Shown here in pieces: positions 7,909 through 14,525 of a DNA stretch of 14,548 nucleotides (position 1 is its first letter; each line of letters begins with the position of its first letter). Source of the stretch: Sedimenticola_A endophacoides (GTDB taxonomy: Bacteria; Pseudomonadota; Gammaproteobacteria; Chromatiales; Chromatiaceae); the NCBI GenBank assembly GCA_003062345.1, contig PQCO01000150.1, positions 1 through 14,548 on the forward strand. Direction: 5' to 3'. The position numbers were made by a program, and so were the translations under genes. The notes beneath the pieces are model-generated. The model had not been told where the DNA came from. It did not search any database and was given only the letters and a program-made list of their open reading frames with translations.

Positions 7909-7988
7909 CGCTCACCTCCTGTCACGGTAAATGGCCGGATTTGCCAGCCGATTGAGAATTCTTGATCCGTCCGGCCCCACCCCGGGAC

Positions 7989-7994
7989 TATACT
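7989..7994 (+). promoter_or_regulatory. Possible -10 box (TATACT) for the membrane protein gene
   Basis: TATACT lies about 43 bases before the ATG at 8037, between two divergent genes. The best -35-like hexamer, TTGATC at 7962-7967, is 21 bases away, too far for a standard spacer. This is a weak call. Confidence 0.25.
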
Positions 7995-8036
7995 TCCAAC
8001 TATCGGAAACGGCACCCGGCGAAGGGGGTTTGATCA

Positions 8037-8579
8037 ATGAAGATTGCCATCGGCGAGGAGGTCCGCAAGCGTGCCAAGCTCCCCCACGACCTCTACATGA
8101 CCAACATGTTTCTGCTCAACATCCCGATGGTCGCCGCCACCCTCGCCTACACCATCGGCGGCAACCCGGTGCTGGTATGGGCGGTACTGGGCGCGCTGCT
8201 CTGCTCCCTCGGGGTGATCGGCTACATCCGCTGGCGGGCCGGACGCATCGACCCCGCCGGCGACTGGTTCACCGCCGTGCACTGGCGCCTCTCGGCAAGG
8301 CGCGGAAATCTGCTGCTGATCGGCTATCTGGCGACGGGACTGATCATCGGGCTGGGGGTTCTGGTCGGCTCGGCCAGTGCCGATCCCAACATGCGGACCA
8401 TCCTGCTCACCATCTTCACGCGCATCGGCATCGTCCCGGGACTGGTCCTGATCCTGGTCACCACCATCCTTGAGGGCCAGGCCATGCACCTGGTCAACAA
8501 CGGCATCGTGCCACGCCGTCTCGCCGAACGCCACCCACCCCCGCCCGGCACCGAGATCCTCGACGAGGCGTCGGAGTAA
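8037..8579 (+). CDS. Small integral membrane protein of unknown function
   Basis: I do not recognise the family. 180 residues with about four hydrophobic segments: roughly 22-40 (IPMVAATLAYTIGG), 43-65, 92-112 (LLLIGYLATGLIIGLGVLVG) and 121-145 (ILLTIFTRIGIVPGLVLILV). A basic N-terminus and a short charged, proline-containing tail (ERHPPPPGTEILDEASE) should both lie in the cytoplasm. The loop between helices 2 and 3 carries RWRAGRIDPAGDWFTAVHWR. No catalytic or metal motif is obvious. Start choice: ATG after AAGGGGG at 8021-8027. It stands alone, divergent from the PQQ dehydrogenase and convergent with manB, so context gives no function. Codon use resembles the neighbours, so it looks like a real gene. 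Confidence 0.8.
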   Translation: MKIAIGEEVRKRAKLPHDLYMTNMFLLNIPMVAATLAYTIGGNPVLVWAVLGALLCSLGVIGYIRWRAGRIDPAGDWFTAVHWRLSARRGNLLLIGYLATGLIIGLGVLVGSASADPNMRTILLTIFTRIGIVPGLVLILVTTILEGQAMHLVNNGIVPRRLAERHPPPPGTEILDEASE

Positions 8580-8766
8580 AACCGCCCGGCAGGAGGTGCG
8601 GGCCAACAGCCCGGCGGGCTTATCCGTGCGAAGCGAAAATTCGCAGGGGCGAACCAAATCAGTTTATCGAGCGAGGTCAATAGCAGGGCTGTTTAACGGG
8701 CTTGATAAGCTGAGTAGATCGTCATCTGCGGATTTGCAGCCGAACAGCGTTAAGCCCGACAGGCTG
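8580..8766. other. Convergent intergenic spacer with short inverted repeats
   Basis: 187 bases between two converging genes. A small stem AGCCC/GGGCT lies at 8608-8620. Wider pairs are CGGGCTT/AAGCCCG (8697-8703/8752-8758) and GCAGCC/GGCTGC (8736-8741/8762-8767, reaching the first base of the manB stop complement). None is followed by a T-tract, so I cannot name a rho-independent terminator. No gene is seen; it is less GC-rich than the flanking coding DNA. Confidence 0.4.
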
Positions 8767-10272
8767 CTAATCCTTCCACCCCTCCATCACCCCAAGGCAG
8801 AAGACGCTCAGCGCGTGCGCGCGCTCCACGCTGCCGGCCTCCGTGTAGCAGCGCAGTTCGGGGGCGTTGCCGGAGGGGCGCAGGTGTACGATCTCGTCGT
8901 TATCGAGGCGGAAACGAACCCCGTCGGTGTAGTCGATCGCCGCCACCGGGGCGAGTCCGGGAAAGGTGCGCGCGAAGGCCCGGGCATCGGTATCCGCCTG
9001 GCCGCTGCGCATGGCGCCGACCCGCTCCCGGCTCAGCGCCGCCGGAAACGCCTTTACCCGGCCACTGTGGGTGTGGCGCCCCGGCAGGGCCGCCACCAAG
9101 GCCGAGAGCGGCTGCCCCCGCTGCCGACTCAGGGCGAGGATGGCGAGAATCACGATCAGGGCGTCGCGGGTGGGCAGCGGGGTCAGCACCCGCCCGGCAG
9201 GCTCCAGGGGCGTCTGCTGAAGAAACCCGCCGTTCGCCTCGTAGCCGACCACCCTCTCCGCCCCCGCCGCCTGCAGCCGCTGCATCGCCTCGATGACGAA
9301 CGGCGAACCGATGCGGGTGCGCTCGGTCCGCCCGAACAGGCCGCAGCGCTCGAGCGCGCTGTTGCTGCTGACCGGGGTCACCACCGTCCGGGCCCCCAGG
9401 TATTGCGCCGTCAGGATGCCGGCCACATCGCCCCGCAACCACACCCCGCGCTCGTCACCGACCAGCGGGCGGTCGCCATCGCCATCGGTGGAAACCAGGG
9501 CATCCAGGCGCCGTTCGCGCGTCCACTCCAGGGCCAGCGCCACATCCTCCGTCCGGATCGCCTCGGTATCCACCGGTATGAAACGCTCGGAGCGGCCCAG
9601 CCGCACCACCTCCGCGCCCAGACCGCCCAACAGCTCGCCCAACAGGTCACGGCAGACGCTGGAGTGCTCATAAACGCCGACCCGGAGTCCCGCCAGCAGC
9701 CCCGCCGGAAACAGCGCCATGTAGCGATCAAGGTAGGCGGCACGAGCCGCCCCGTCGATCACCGGAAGCGCCTGGGGGGCTCTCAGGTTGCCCCGCTCGT
9801 CGAACAGCGACGGATCGGAGGCCATGCGCTGGCGGCGGATCGCCTCTTCGTCCGGCTTGAGGATCTCGCCCGCGGGTGTGTTGAACTTGATGCCGTTGCG
9901 GTCATCCGGGATGTGGCTGCCGGTGACCATGACGGTGGCGATCGACTGCTCCAGGCCGAACAGCGCCACCGCCGGCGAGGGGATCAGCCCGCAGTAGACG
10001 GGCCGCAACCCCATGGCGCGGATGGCGGCGATGACGGCAGCGGCGATTCGCGGGGTGCTGGCGCGGCGATCACCGGCCACCGCCACCCGATCGCCCGCAC
10101 CGATCACCCCCTGGCCCAGCAGATACTGGAGAAACGCCATGGTGTAGAGGTAGCAGACCCGGTCGCTCATGGCCGAGACCAGCCCGCGCACCCCACTGGT
10201 GCCGAAGCCGACACCGCTCCCGTCCATCAGTCCGGAGACCGTCATGCCGCCCATGGCCGCCCCGCCGCTCAC
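8767..10272 (-). CDS. manB: Phosphomannomutase/phosphoglucomutase family protein
   Basis: Interconverts mannose-6-phosphate and mannose-1-phosphate (possibly also glucose phosphates), the first step towards GDP-mannose here. 501 residues from a GTG start that overlaps the manC stop (GTGA); internal ATGs at codons 7, 10 and 16 are alternatives. All four alpha-D-phosphohexomutase loops are visible: phosphoserine loop TGSHIPDDRNG (117-127, S119); metal loop STDGDGDRPL (261-270); sugar loop GYEANGG (343-349); and phosphate loop RPSGNAPELR (465-474). The serine loop is unusual, with TGSHIP in place of the common TASHNP. An N-terminal FGTSGVRG (23-30) is typical. Last gene of the gmd-fcl-manC-manB run. 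Substrate choice is inferred from that context. Confidence 0.88.
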   Translation of the reverse strand: MSGGAAMGGMTVSGLMDGSGVGFGTSGVRGLVSAMSDRVCYLYTMAFLQYLLGQGVIGAGDRVAVAGDRRASTPRIAAAVIAAIRAMGLRPVYCGLIPSPAVALFGLEQSIATVMVTGSHIPDDRNGIKFNTPAGEILKPDEEAIRRQRMASDPSLFDERGNLRAPQALPVIDGAARAAYLDRYMALFPAGLLAGLRVGVYEHSSVCRDLLGELLGGLGAEVVRLGRSERFIPVDTEAIRTEDVALALEWTRERRLDALVSTDGDGDRPLVGDERGVWLRGDVAGILTAQYLGARTVVTPVSSNSALERCGLFGRTERTRIGSPFVIEAMQRLQAAGAERVVGYEANGGFLQQTPLEPAGRVLTPLPTRDALIVILAILALSRQRGQPLSALVAALPGRHTHSGRVKAFPAALSRERVGAMRSGQADTDARAFARTFPGLAPVAAIDYTDGVRFRLDNDEIVHLRPSGNAPELRCYTEAGSVERAHALSVFCLGVMEGWKD

Positions 10273-11675
10273 CCTTCCCTGCCATAGAGGTCGTCGAGGC
10301 GCACGATGTCATCCTCGCCGAGGTAACTGCCGGTCTGCACCTCGATCAGCTCCAGCGGGATCAGGCCGGGGTTCTCCAGGGCGTGCACTTCGCCCACGTG
10401 GATGTAGGTGGACTCGTTCTCCGACAGGATCAGCGTCTCGCCGCCACGGGTCACCCGGGCGGTGCCGGAGACGACGATCCAGTGCTCGGCGCGGTGGTGG
10501 TGGCGCTGCACCGAGAGCCGCGCGCCCGGCTTCACGGTGATGCGCTTGACCTTGAAGTGACTCCCCTCCTCGACGCTGTCGAAGTGGCCCCAGGGGCGAT
10601 AGACCACGCGGTGGTATTCGTCTTCCGGGCGGGTCGCCGCGCGCAGGCTGTCGACAATCTGCTTCACGTTCTGCGCCTGCTCCTTCCCCGCGACCAGCAC
10701 CGCGTCCTTGGTCTCGATCACCACCAGGTCATCGACGCCGATGGTCGTCACCAGGCGACTCTCTGCACGCACCAGGCTGTTGCTGGTGTCGAACAACAGC
10801 ACATCGCCGTGCATGGAGTTGCCGCGTTCATCCTTGGTGCCGATCTCCCACAGGGCCGACCAGCTGCCGATGTCGTTCCAGCCCGCGTCCAGCGGGACCA
10901 TCGCCGCGTGCTCCGTCTTCTCCATCACCGCGTAATCAACCGAATCGGAGGGGCAGGCCTGAAAGGCGTCCCGGTCCAGGCGGTAGAAGTCGAGGTCCGC
11001 CCGACCCCGGGAGAGCGCCTCCCGGCAGGCCGCGAGGATGGCGGGCGAGAGGCGCTCCAGCTCCTCCAGATAGCGCCGCGCCTGAAACAGGAACATGCCG
11101 CTGTTCCAATAGTAGCCGCCGCTGGCGAGGTAGTGTTCGGCGCGCGCCCGGTCCGGCTTTTCGACGAACCGCTCCACTTCGAAGCCCCCCCCCACGGGGG
11201 CCCCGCAACGGATATAGCCGTAACCGGTCTCGGGGCGGTGGGCGACGATACCGAAGGTGACCAACCGTCCCTGCCCGGCCAGCTCCCGGGCTCGCGCGAC
11301 CGCGTCGTGAAACGCGGCCGTGTCGGCGATCAGGTGATCGGCGGCCAGCACCAGCAGCAGCGCCTCGGGATCGGCCGCCAGGGCGCGCAGTGCCGCAACC
11401 GCGATCGCCGGGGCGGTGTTGCGCCCCACCGGTTCGAGCAGGATATCCCCCCCACCGGCCCCGATCTCGCGCAGCTGCTCAGCCGCCAGAAAGCGGTGAT
11501 CCTCGTTGCACAGCACAATGGGGGTGGTGGTATCCAGCCCCTCCAGCCGCAACAACGTCTCCTGTAGCATGGAGCGGCTGTCGGCAAGCGGCAGAAACTG
11601 TTTCGGCAGCATGCGCCGCGACAGGGGCCACAGACGGGTGCCGTACCCGCCCGCCATAATCACCGGAATCAACAT
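10269..11675 (-). CDS. manC: Mannose-1-phosphate guanylyltransferase / mannose-6-phosphate isomerase
   Basis: Makes GDP-mannose from mannose-1-phosphate and GTP; this bifunctional class often also isomerises fructose-6-phosphate to mannose-6-phosphate. 468 residues, normal for the AlgA/ManC/CpsB type. The nucleotidyltransferase signature GGYGTRLWPLSR is at 9-20, with the Lys of PKQF following. FVEKPD at 170-175 is the sugar-phosphate motif. The C-terminal cupin domain begins at RPWGHFDSVEEG, with a metal-binding stretch RHHHRAEHW. GGGGTGG upstream of the ATG is a plausible ribosome-binding site. The fcl gene ends 12 bases upstream and manB overlaps the stop, so all are probably co-transcribed. 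It feeds Gmd directly. Confidence 0.94.
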   Translation of the reverse strand: MLIPVIMAGGYGTRLWPLSRRMLPKQFLPLADSRSMLQETLLRLEGLDTTTPIVLCNEDHRFLAAEQLREIGAGGGDILLEPVGRNTAPAIAVAALRALAADPEALLLVLAADHLIADTAAFHDAVARARELAGQGRLVTFGIVAHRPETGYGYIRCGAPVGGGFEVERFVEKPDRARAEHYLASGGYYWNSGMFLFQARRYLEELERLSPAILAACREALSRGRADLDFYRLDRDAFQACPSDSVDYAVMEKTEHAAMVPLDAGWNDIGSWSALWEIGTKDERGNSMHGDVLLFDTSNSLVRAESRLVTTIGVDDLVVIETKDAVLVAGKEQAQNVKQIVDSLRAATRPEDEYHRVVYRPWGHFDSVEEGSHFKVKRITVKPGARLSVQRHHHRAEHWIVVSGTARVTRGGETLILSENESTYIHVGEVHALENPGLIPLELIEVQTGSYLGEDDIVRLDDLYGREG

Positions 11676-11687
11676 AGAACCACCCCG

Positions 11688-12644
11688 TCAGTACTGCTCG
11701 CAAAACCACTGGTAGGTGCGCCGCAGCCCCTCCTCCAGCCCCACGTTGTAGCACCAGCCCATGGCCGACAGGCGCGATACATCGATCAGCTTGCGCGGCG
11801 CGCCGTCCGGCTTGTCGTGGTCGAACCGCAGCTCTCCCTCGAAGCCGACCACCCGCCGCATCGTCTCCGCCATCTCGCGGATCGTGACATCGATCCCGGT
11901 CCCCACATTGATGTGCGACAGCATCGGCCGGGTATTGGCGCGGTAGATCTCCGGATCGAGTTCCAGCACGAAGAGACTGGCCGCGGCCATGTCGTCGACG
12001 TAGAGAAACTCGCGCATGGCGTTGCCGGTCCCCCAGACCACCACCTCGGGTTCCCGGTTGAGCTTCGCCTCGTGAAAGCGGCGCATCAGCGCCGGGATCA
12101 CGTGGGAGTTTTCCGGATGAAAGTTGTCGTTGACGCCGTACAGGTTGGTCGGCATCACCGAGCGATAATCGGTCCCGTACTGCCGGTTGTAGGACTCACA
12201 CAGCTTGATACCGGCGATCTTGGCCAGGGCATAGGGCTCGTTGGTCGGCTCCAGCACCCCCGTCAACAGGGCGTCCTCGTGCATCGGCTGGGCCACCGCC
12301 TTAGGATAGATGCAGGTACTACCGAGAAACAACAGCCGCCGCACGCCGTTACGCCAGGCCGCGTCGATGACGTTGGCCTCGATCATCATGTTCTGGTAGA
12401 TGAACTCGGCCGGGTAGGTGTCGTTGGCGTGAATGCCGCCGACCTTAGCCGCCGCCAGGATGACATACTCCGGCCGCTGGTCGTGGAAGAAGGCCCGGGT
12501 CGCCGCCTGGTCGGTGAGATCCAGCTCCCCATGGGTGCGCGTCAGCAGGTTATGAAATCCGCGCCCGCGCAACTGCCTGACAATGGCCGACCCGACCAGC
12601 CCGCGATGACCGGCGATATAGATTTTTGCGTCACTTGGTATCAT
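11688..12644 (-). CDS. fcl: GDP-L-fucose synthase
   Basis: NADPH-dependent 3,5-epimerase/4-reductase that converts GDP-4-keto-6-deoxymannose to GDP-L-fucose (Fcl/WcaG, extended SDR fold). 318 residues, typical. The nucleotide-binding motif AGHRGLVGSAIVR is at 11-23. The catalytic triad fits S109 in LGSTCIYP and Y138/K142 in YALAK. The conserved NLYGVNDNFHPENSHVIPAL follows. The chosen ATG has a poor ribosome-binding site but no better in-frame choice, since KIYIAGHRG must lie near the start. 44 bases separate it from gmd and 12 from manC. Confidence 0.95.
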   Translation of the reverse strand: MIPSDAKIYIAGHRGLVGSAIVRQLRGRGFHNLLTRTHGELDLTDQAATRAFFHDQRPEYVILAAAKVGGIHANDTYPAEFIYQNMMIEANVIDAAWRNGVRRLLFLGSTCIYPKAVAQPMHEDALLTGVLEPTNEPYALAKIAGIKLCESYNRQYGTDYRSVMPTNLYGVNDNFHPENSHVIPALMRRFHEAKLNREPEVVVWGTGNAMREFLYVDDMAAASLFVLELDPEIYRANTRPMLSHINVGTGIDVTIREMAETMRRVVGFEGELRFDHDKPDGAPRKLIDVSRLSAMGWCYNVGLEEGLRRTYQWFCEQY

Positions 12645-12688
12645 GGCATTGACCGTGTCCGCTTCCCGCGGGGCGGGGCGCGCCGTGG

Positions 12689-13777
12689 CTACTCGTTGTA
12701 ATCGTAGGCGCGGTAACCGTGCGCCTTGACCAGGGCATCGCGCTTGGACAGATTGAGATCGTGCTCCATCATCTCATGGACCATCTCCTCCAGAGTGATC
12801 TTGGGCACCCAGCCCAGCTTCTCCTTGGCCTTGCTCGGATCACCCAACAGGGTCTCCACCTCGGTGGGGCGGAAATAGCGCGGATCCACGGCCACCAGCA
12901 GGCGTCCGTCCTCGGCGTCGTAGCCCTTCTCCTCCACCCCCGCGCCTTCCCAGCGGATGCGCCTGCCCAGGTGTCCCCAGGCGAAATCGACGAAGTCGCG
13001 AACCGAGTACTGAACGCCGGTGGCGATGCAGAAATCCTCCGGCTCGTCCTGCTGCAACATCAGCCACTGCATCTCGACATAGTCCTTCGCGTGCCCCCAG
13101 TCGCGCTTGGCGTCGAGGTTACCCAGGTAGAGGGTATCCTGCAGCCCCAGATGGATGCGGGCCAGCGCACGGGTGATCTTGCGGGTGACGAAGGTCTCGC
13201 CCCGCACCGGCGATTCGTGATTGAACAGAATCCCGTTGCAGGCGTACATCCCATAGGCCTCGCGATAGTTAACCGTGATCCAATAGGCGTAGAGCTTGGC
13301 CGCCGCATAGGGCGAGCGCGGGTAGAAGGGCGTCGTCTCCCGCTGCGGGGTCTCCTGCACCTTGCCGAACAGCTCGGAGGTGGAGGCCTGGTAGTAGCGG
13401 GTCGTCTTCTCCAGCCCGGAGATGCGGATCGCATCCAGGATCCGGAGCGCCCCCAGCCCGACCGTATCGGCGGTGTACTCGGGACTCTCGAAGGAGACCG
13501 CCACGTGGCTCTGGGCACCGAGGTTGTAGATCTCGTCCGGGCGGATCTGCTGGATGATGCGCACCAGGCTCATCGAGTCGGCCAGATCGCCATAATGGAG
13601 GATAAAGCGGCGGCGACTCTCGTGGGGATCCTGGTAGAGATGGTCGATACGCTCCGTGTTGAACGACGAGGAGCGGCGCTTGATGCCGTGCACCTCGTAG
13701 CCCTTATCCAAAAGAAACTCCGCCAGGTAGGCGCCGTCCTGACCTGTCACACCGGTTATCAACGCTACTTTACTCAT
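12689..13777 (-). CDS. gmd: GDP-mannose 4,6-dehydratase
   Basis: Converts GDP-mannose to GDP-4-keto-6-deoxymannose, the committed step to GDP-fucose and related deoxysugars. 362 residues from the ATG at 13777, beginning MSKVALITGVTGQDGAYL; the frame is open 27 codons further upstream, but GAGGA seven bases before this ATG and family alignment favour it. TGQDGAYL (11-18) binds NADP; STSELFG (132-138) supplies T133 and E135; YAAAK (157-161) supplies Y157 and K161, the same numbering as E. coli GMD. RRSSSFNTERIDHLY (34-48) is another family block. First gene of the GDP-fucose operon, preceded by a hairpin-T5 leader structure. Confidence 0.96.
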   Translation of the reverse strand: MSKVALITGVTGQDGAYLAEFLLDKGYEVHGIKRRSSSFNTERIDHLYQDPHESRRRFILHYGDLADSMSLVRIIQQIRPDEIYNLGAQSHVAVSFESPEYTADTVGLGALRILDAIRISGLEKTTRYYQASTSELFGKVQETPQRETTPFYPRSPYAAAKLYAYWITVNYREAYGMYACNGILFNHESPVRGETFVTRKITRALARIHLGLQDTLYLGNLDAKRDWGHAKDYVEMQWLMLQQDEPEDFCIATGVQYSVRDFVDFAWGHLGRRIRWEGAGVEEKGYDAEDGRLLVAVDPRYFRPTEVETLLGDPSKAKEKLGWVPKITLEEMVHEMMEHDLNLSKRDALVKAHGYRAYDYNE

Positions 13778-13796
13778 CTTTATCCTCTTTTCCTCG

Positions 13797-13824
13797 AAAA
13801 ACCCCGCCACTGCATAGCAGTGCG
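13797..13824 (-). terminator. Attenuator-like hairpin with T-run in the gmd leader
   Basis: Read on the minus strand: CACTGC-TAT-GCAGTG (13822-13808, extendable with CGC/G-CG by one bulge), then GGGG, then TTTTT (13801-13797). The T-run ends about 20 bases before the gmd ATG. The stem-then-T order resembles an intrinsic terminator, but four G residues between stem and T-run make it imperfect. Because it precedes the first gene of the operon, it could cut transcription short before gmd. No ops/JUMPstart (GGCGGTAG) element is seen nearby. Confidence 0.4.
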
Positions 13825-14027
13825 TCCACCCCACGCCGCGGCAATACCACCGCGCCATCGGAAGGAGTAGGCAGTCTAAAGAGAGTTGGGAATAAATACC
13901 AGCACAATTAGAGCGTTATATCCTCCAGCATGGCTGCTGTGACGGCTGATGCCGATACCCGGAAAATCGCTTGTAAATCAACGGGCAATCAGAAAATTGA
14001 TCCCAACACACCACTGGCGCCCTGCTT

Positions 14028-14042
14028 GTTCTATTTCTGTTC
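14028..14042 (+). promoter_or_regulatory. GTTC-N7-GTTC direct repeat, candidate LexA (SOS) operator
   Basis: GTTC at 14028-14031 and GTTC at 14039-14042 are separated by seven bases, within a larger TGTTCTAT repeat spaced 11 bases apart. GTTC-N7-GTTC is the known LexA-binding motif of alphaproteobacteria. It touches the -10 hexamer of a Y-family polymerase gene, a classic SOS target. The gammaproteobacterial palindrome CTGT-N8-ACAG is not present. Confidence 0.45.
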
Positions 14043-14048
14043 TATAAT
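14043..14048 (+). promoter_or_regulatory. Consensus -10 box of the Y-family polymerase gene
   Basis: TATAAT lies 36 bases before the GTG start. No good -35 hexamer lies 16-18 bases upstream and there is no TG extension, so the promoter would be weak or need help. The adjacent GTTC repeat could block it. Confidence 0.5.
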
Positions 14049-14084
14049 ATCACTACCCCAAAGCCACCGCACAGGAGACCCGCC

Positions 14085-14426
14085 GTGCCCCCCCATGAAC
14101 ACCACTGGAAGCGCGCCATCGCCCTCGCGGACATGAACGCCTTCTTCTGCAGCATCGAGCAGATGGACCACCCCGAATGGCAGGGAAAGCCGGTCGGGGT
14201 GACCAACGGCGCCACCGGCACCTGCATCATCACCTGCTCCTACGAAGCGCGCGCCTGGGGGGTGTGCACCGGCATGCGGGTCAACCGGGCCAGGGAGATC
14301 TGCCCCGGCTTCACCCAGATCGCCTCCCGGCCCGAACGCTACGCCGAGGTCTCGGCCAACATCATGGACGCCCTCCTCGCCATCACACCGGATCTGGAGG
14401 TCTTCTCCGTCGACGAGGCATTCCTA
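14085..14426 (+). pseudogene. Y-family DNA polymerase, N-terminal fragment cut by an insertion sequence
   Basis: Translesion DNA polymerase of the DinB/UmuC superfamily; only the first 114 codons remain before foreign sequence. ADMNAFFCSIEQ (15-26) carries the first catalytic Asp (D16) and the steric-gate region. CSYEARAWGVCTGM (51-64) is the nucleotide-binding finger motif. FSVDEAFL (107-114) carries the catalytic D110-E111. Homologues continue with an Asp and several hundred residues, but here the frame continues into 16 unrelated residues and stops at 14475-14477. The start is GTG at 14085 after AGGAGA at 14073-14078. Subgroup is uncertain: VDEAF suits either DinB or UmuC, and no umuD is visible upstream. 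The rest may lie beyond the insertion, outside the window. Product expected to be inactive. Confidence 0.88.
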
Positions 14427-14453
14427 GCCCGAATTATTCATAAAAAAGGGCGC

Positions 14454-14519
14454 ACCTCGTTCAACCAATTGATATAATTGGTATTTCGCCAAAAACGCTT
14501 CGGTGAAGCTAAACGAGGT
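14454..14519 (+). promoter_or_regulatory. Structured transposase leader that can hide the ribosome-binding site
   Basis: Outer 8-bp arms are ACCTCGTT (14454-14461) and AACGAGGT (14512-14519); the second contains the GAGG Shine-Dalgarno of the ATG at 14526. Nested inside are ACCAATT/AATTGGT (14464-14470/14476-14482, 5-base loop) and GCTTC/GAAGC (14497-14501/14505-14509, 3-base loop). An RNA starting upstream would fold into a three-stem structure that blocks translation. Confidence 0.6.
14470..14478 (+). promoter_or_regulatory. Extended -10 promoter of the IS transposase
   Basis: TGATATAAT is a perfect extended -10 (TGN-TATAAT), which can work without a -35; none is seen. Start of transcription would be near 14485, inside the outer hairpin. 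The promoter is centred on the AATT-containing palindrome 14464-14482, which could double as an operator. Confidence 0.55.
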
Positions 14520-14525
14520 CGCCCC

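Larger units (their letters stand above)
13778..14084. other. Divergent promoter region between gmd and the polymerase gene
   Basis: 307 bases, clearly AT-richer than the coding DNA, and expected to hold promoters for both directions. On the plus side it carries TATAAT at 14043-14048, a GTTC direct repeat and a good ribosome-binding site. On the minus side it carries the leader hairpin. No convincing minus-strand -35/-10 pair is seen, though AT-rich stretches occur around 13890-13920. No gene is found; a 68-codon frame from 13930 overlaps the polymerase start and has no recognisable content. Confidence 0.5.

Noticed and set aside
8470..10287. 605-codon open frame on the + strand across manB
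   Set aside because: Covers the membrane gene end, the spacer and the antisense of manB; low-complexity Arg/Ala/Gln-rich product with no domain.
12645..12688. Promoter between gmd and fcl
   Set aside because: Only 44 GC-rich bases without -35/-10 elements; the genes look co-transcribed.
10383..13870. Long + strand open frames opposite manC, fcl and gmd
   Set aside because: His/Asp/Gln-rich antisense shadows of three clearly identified enzymes.
14036..14055. Gammaproteobacterial LexA palindrome (CTGT-N8-ACAG) at the polymerase promoter
   Set aside because: CTGT is present but the second half reads ATCA, two mismatches from ACAG; the GTTC direct repeat fits better.
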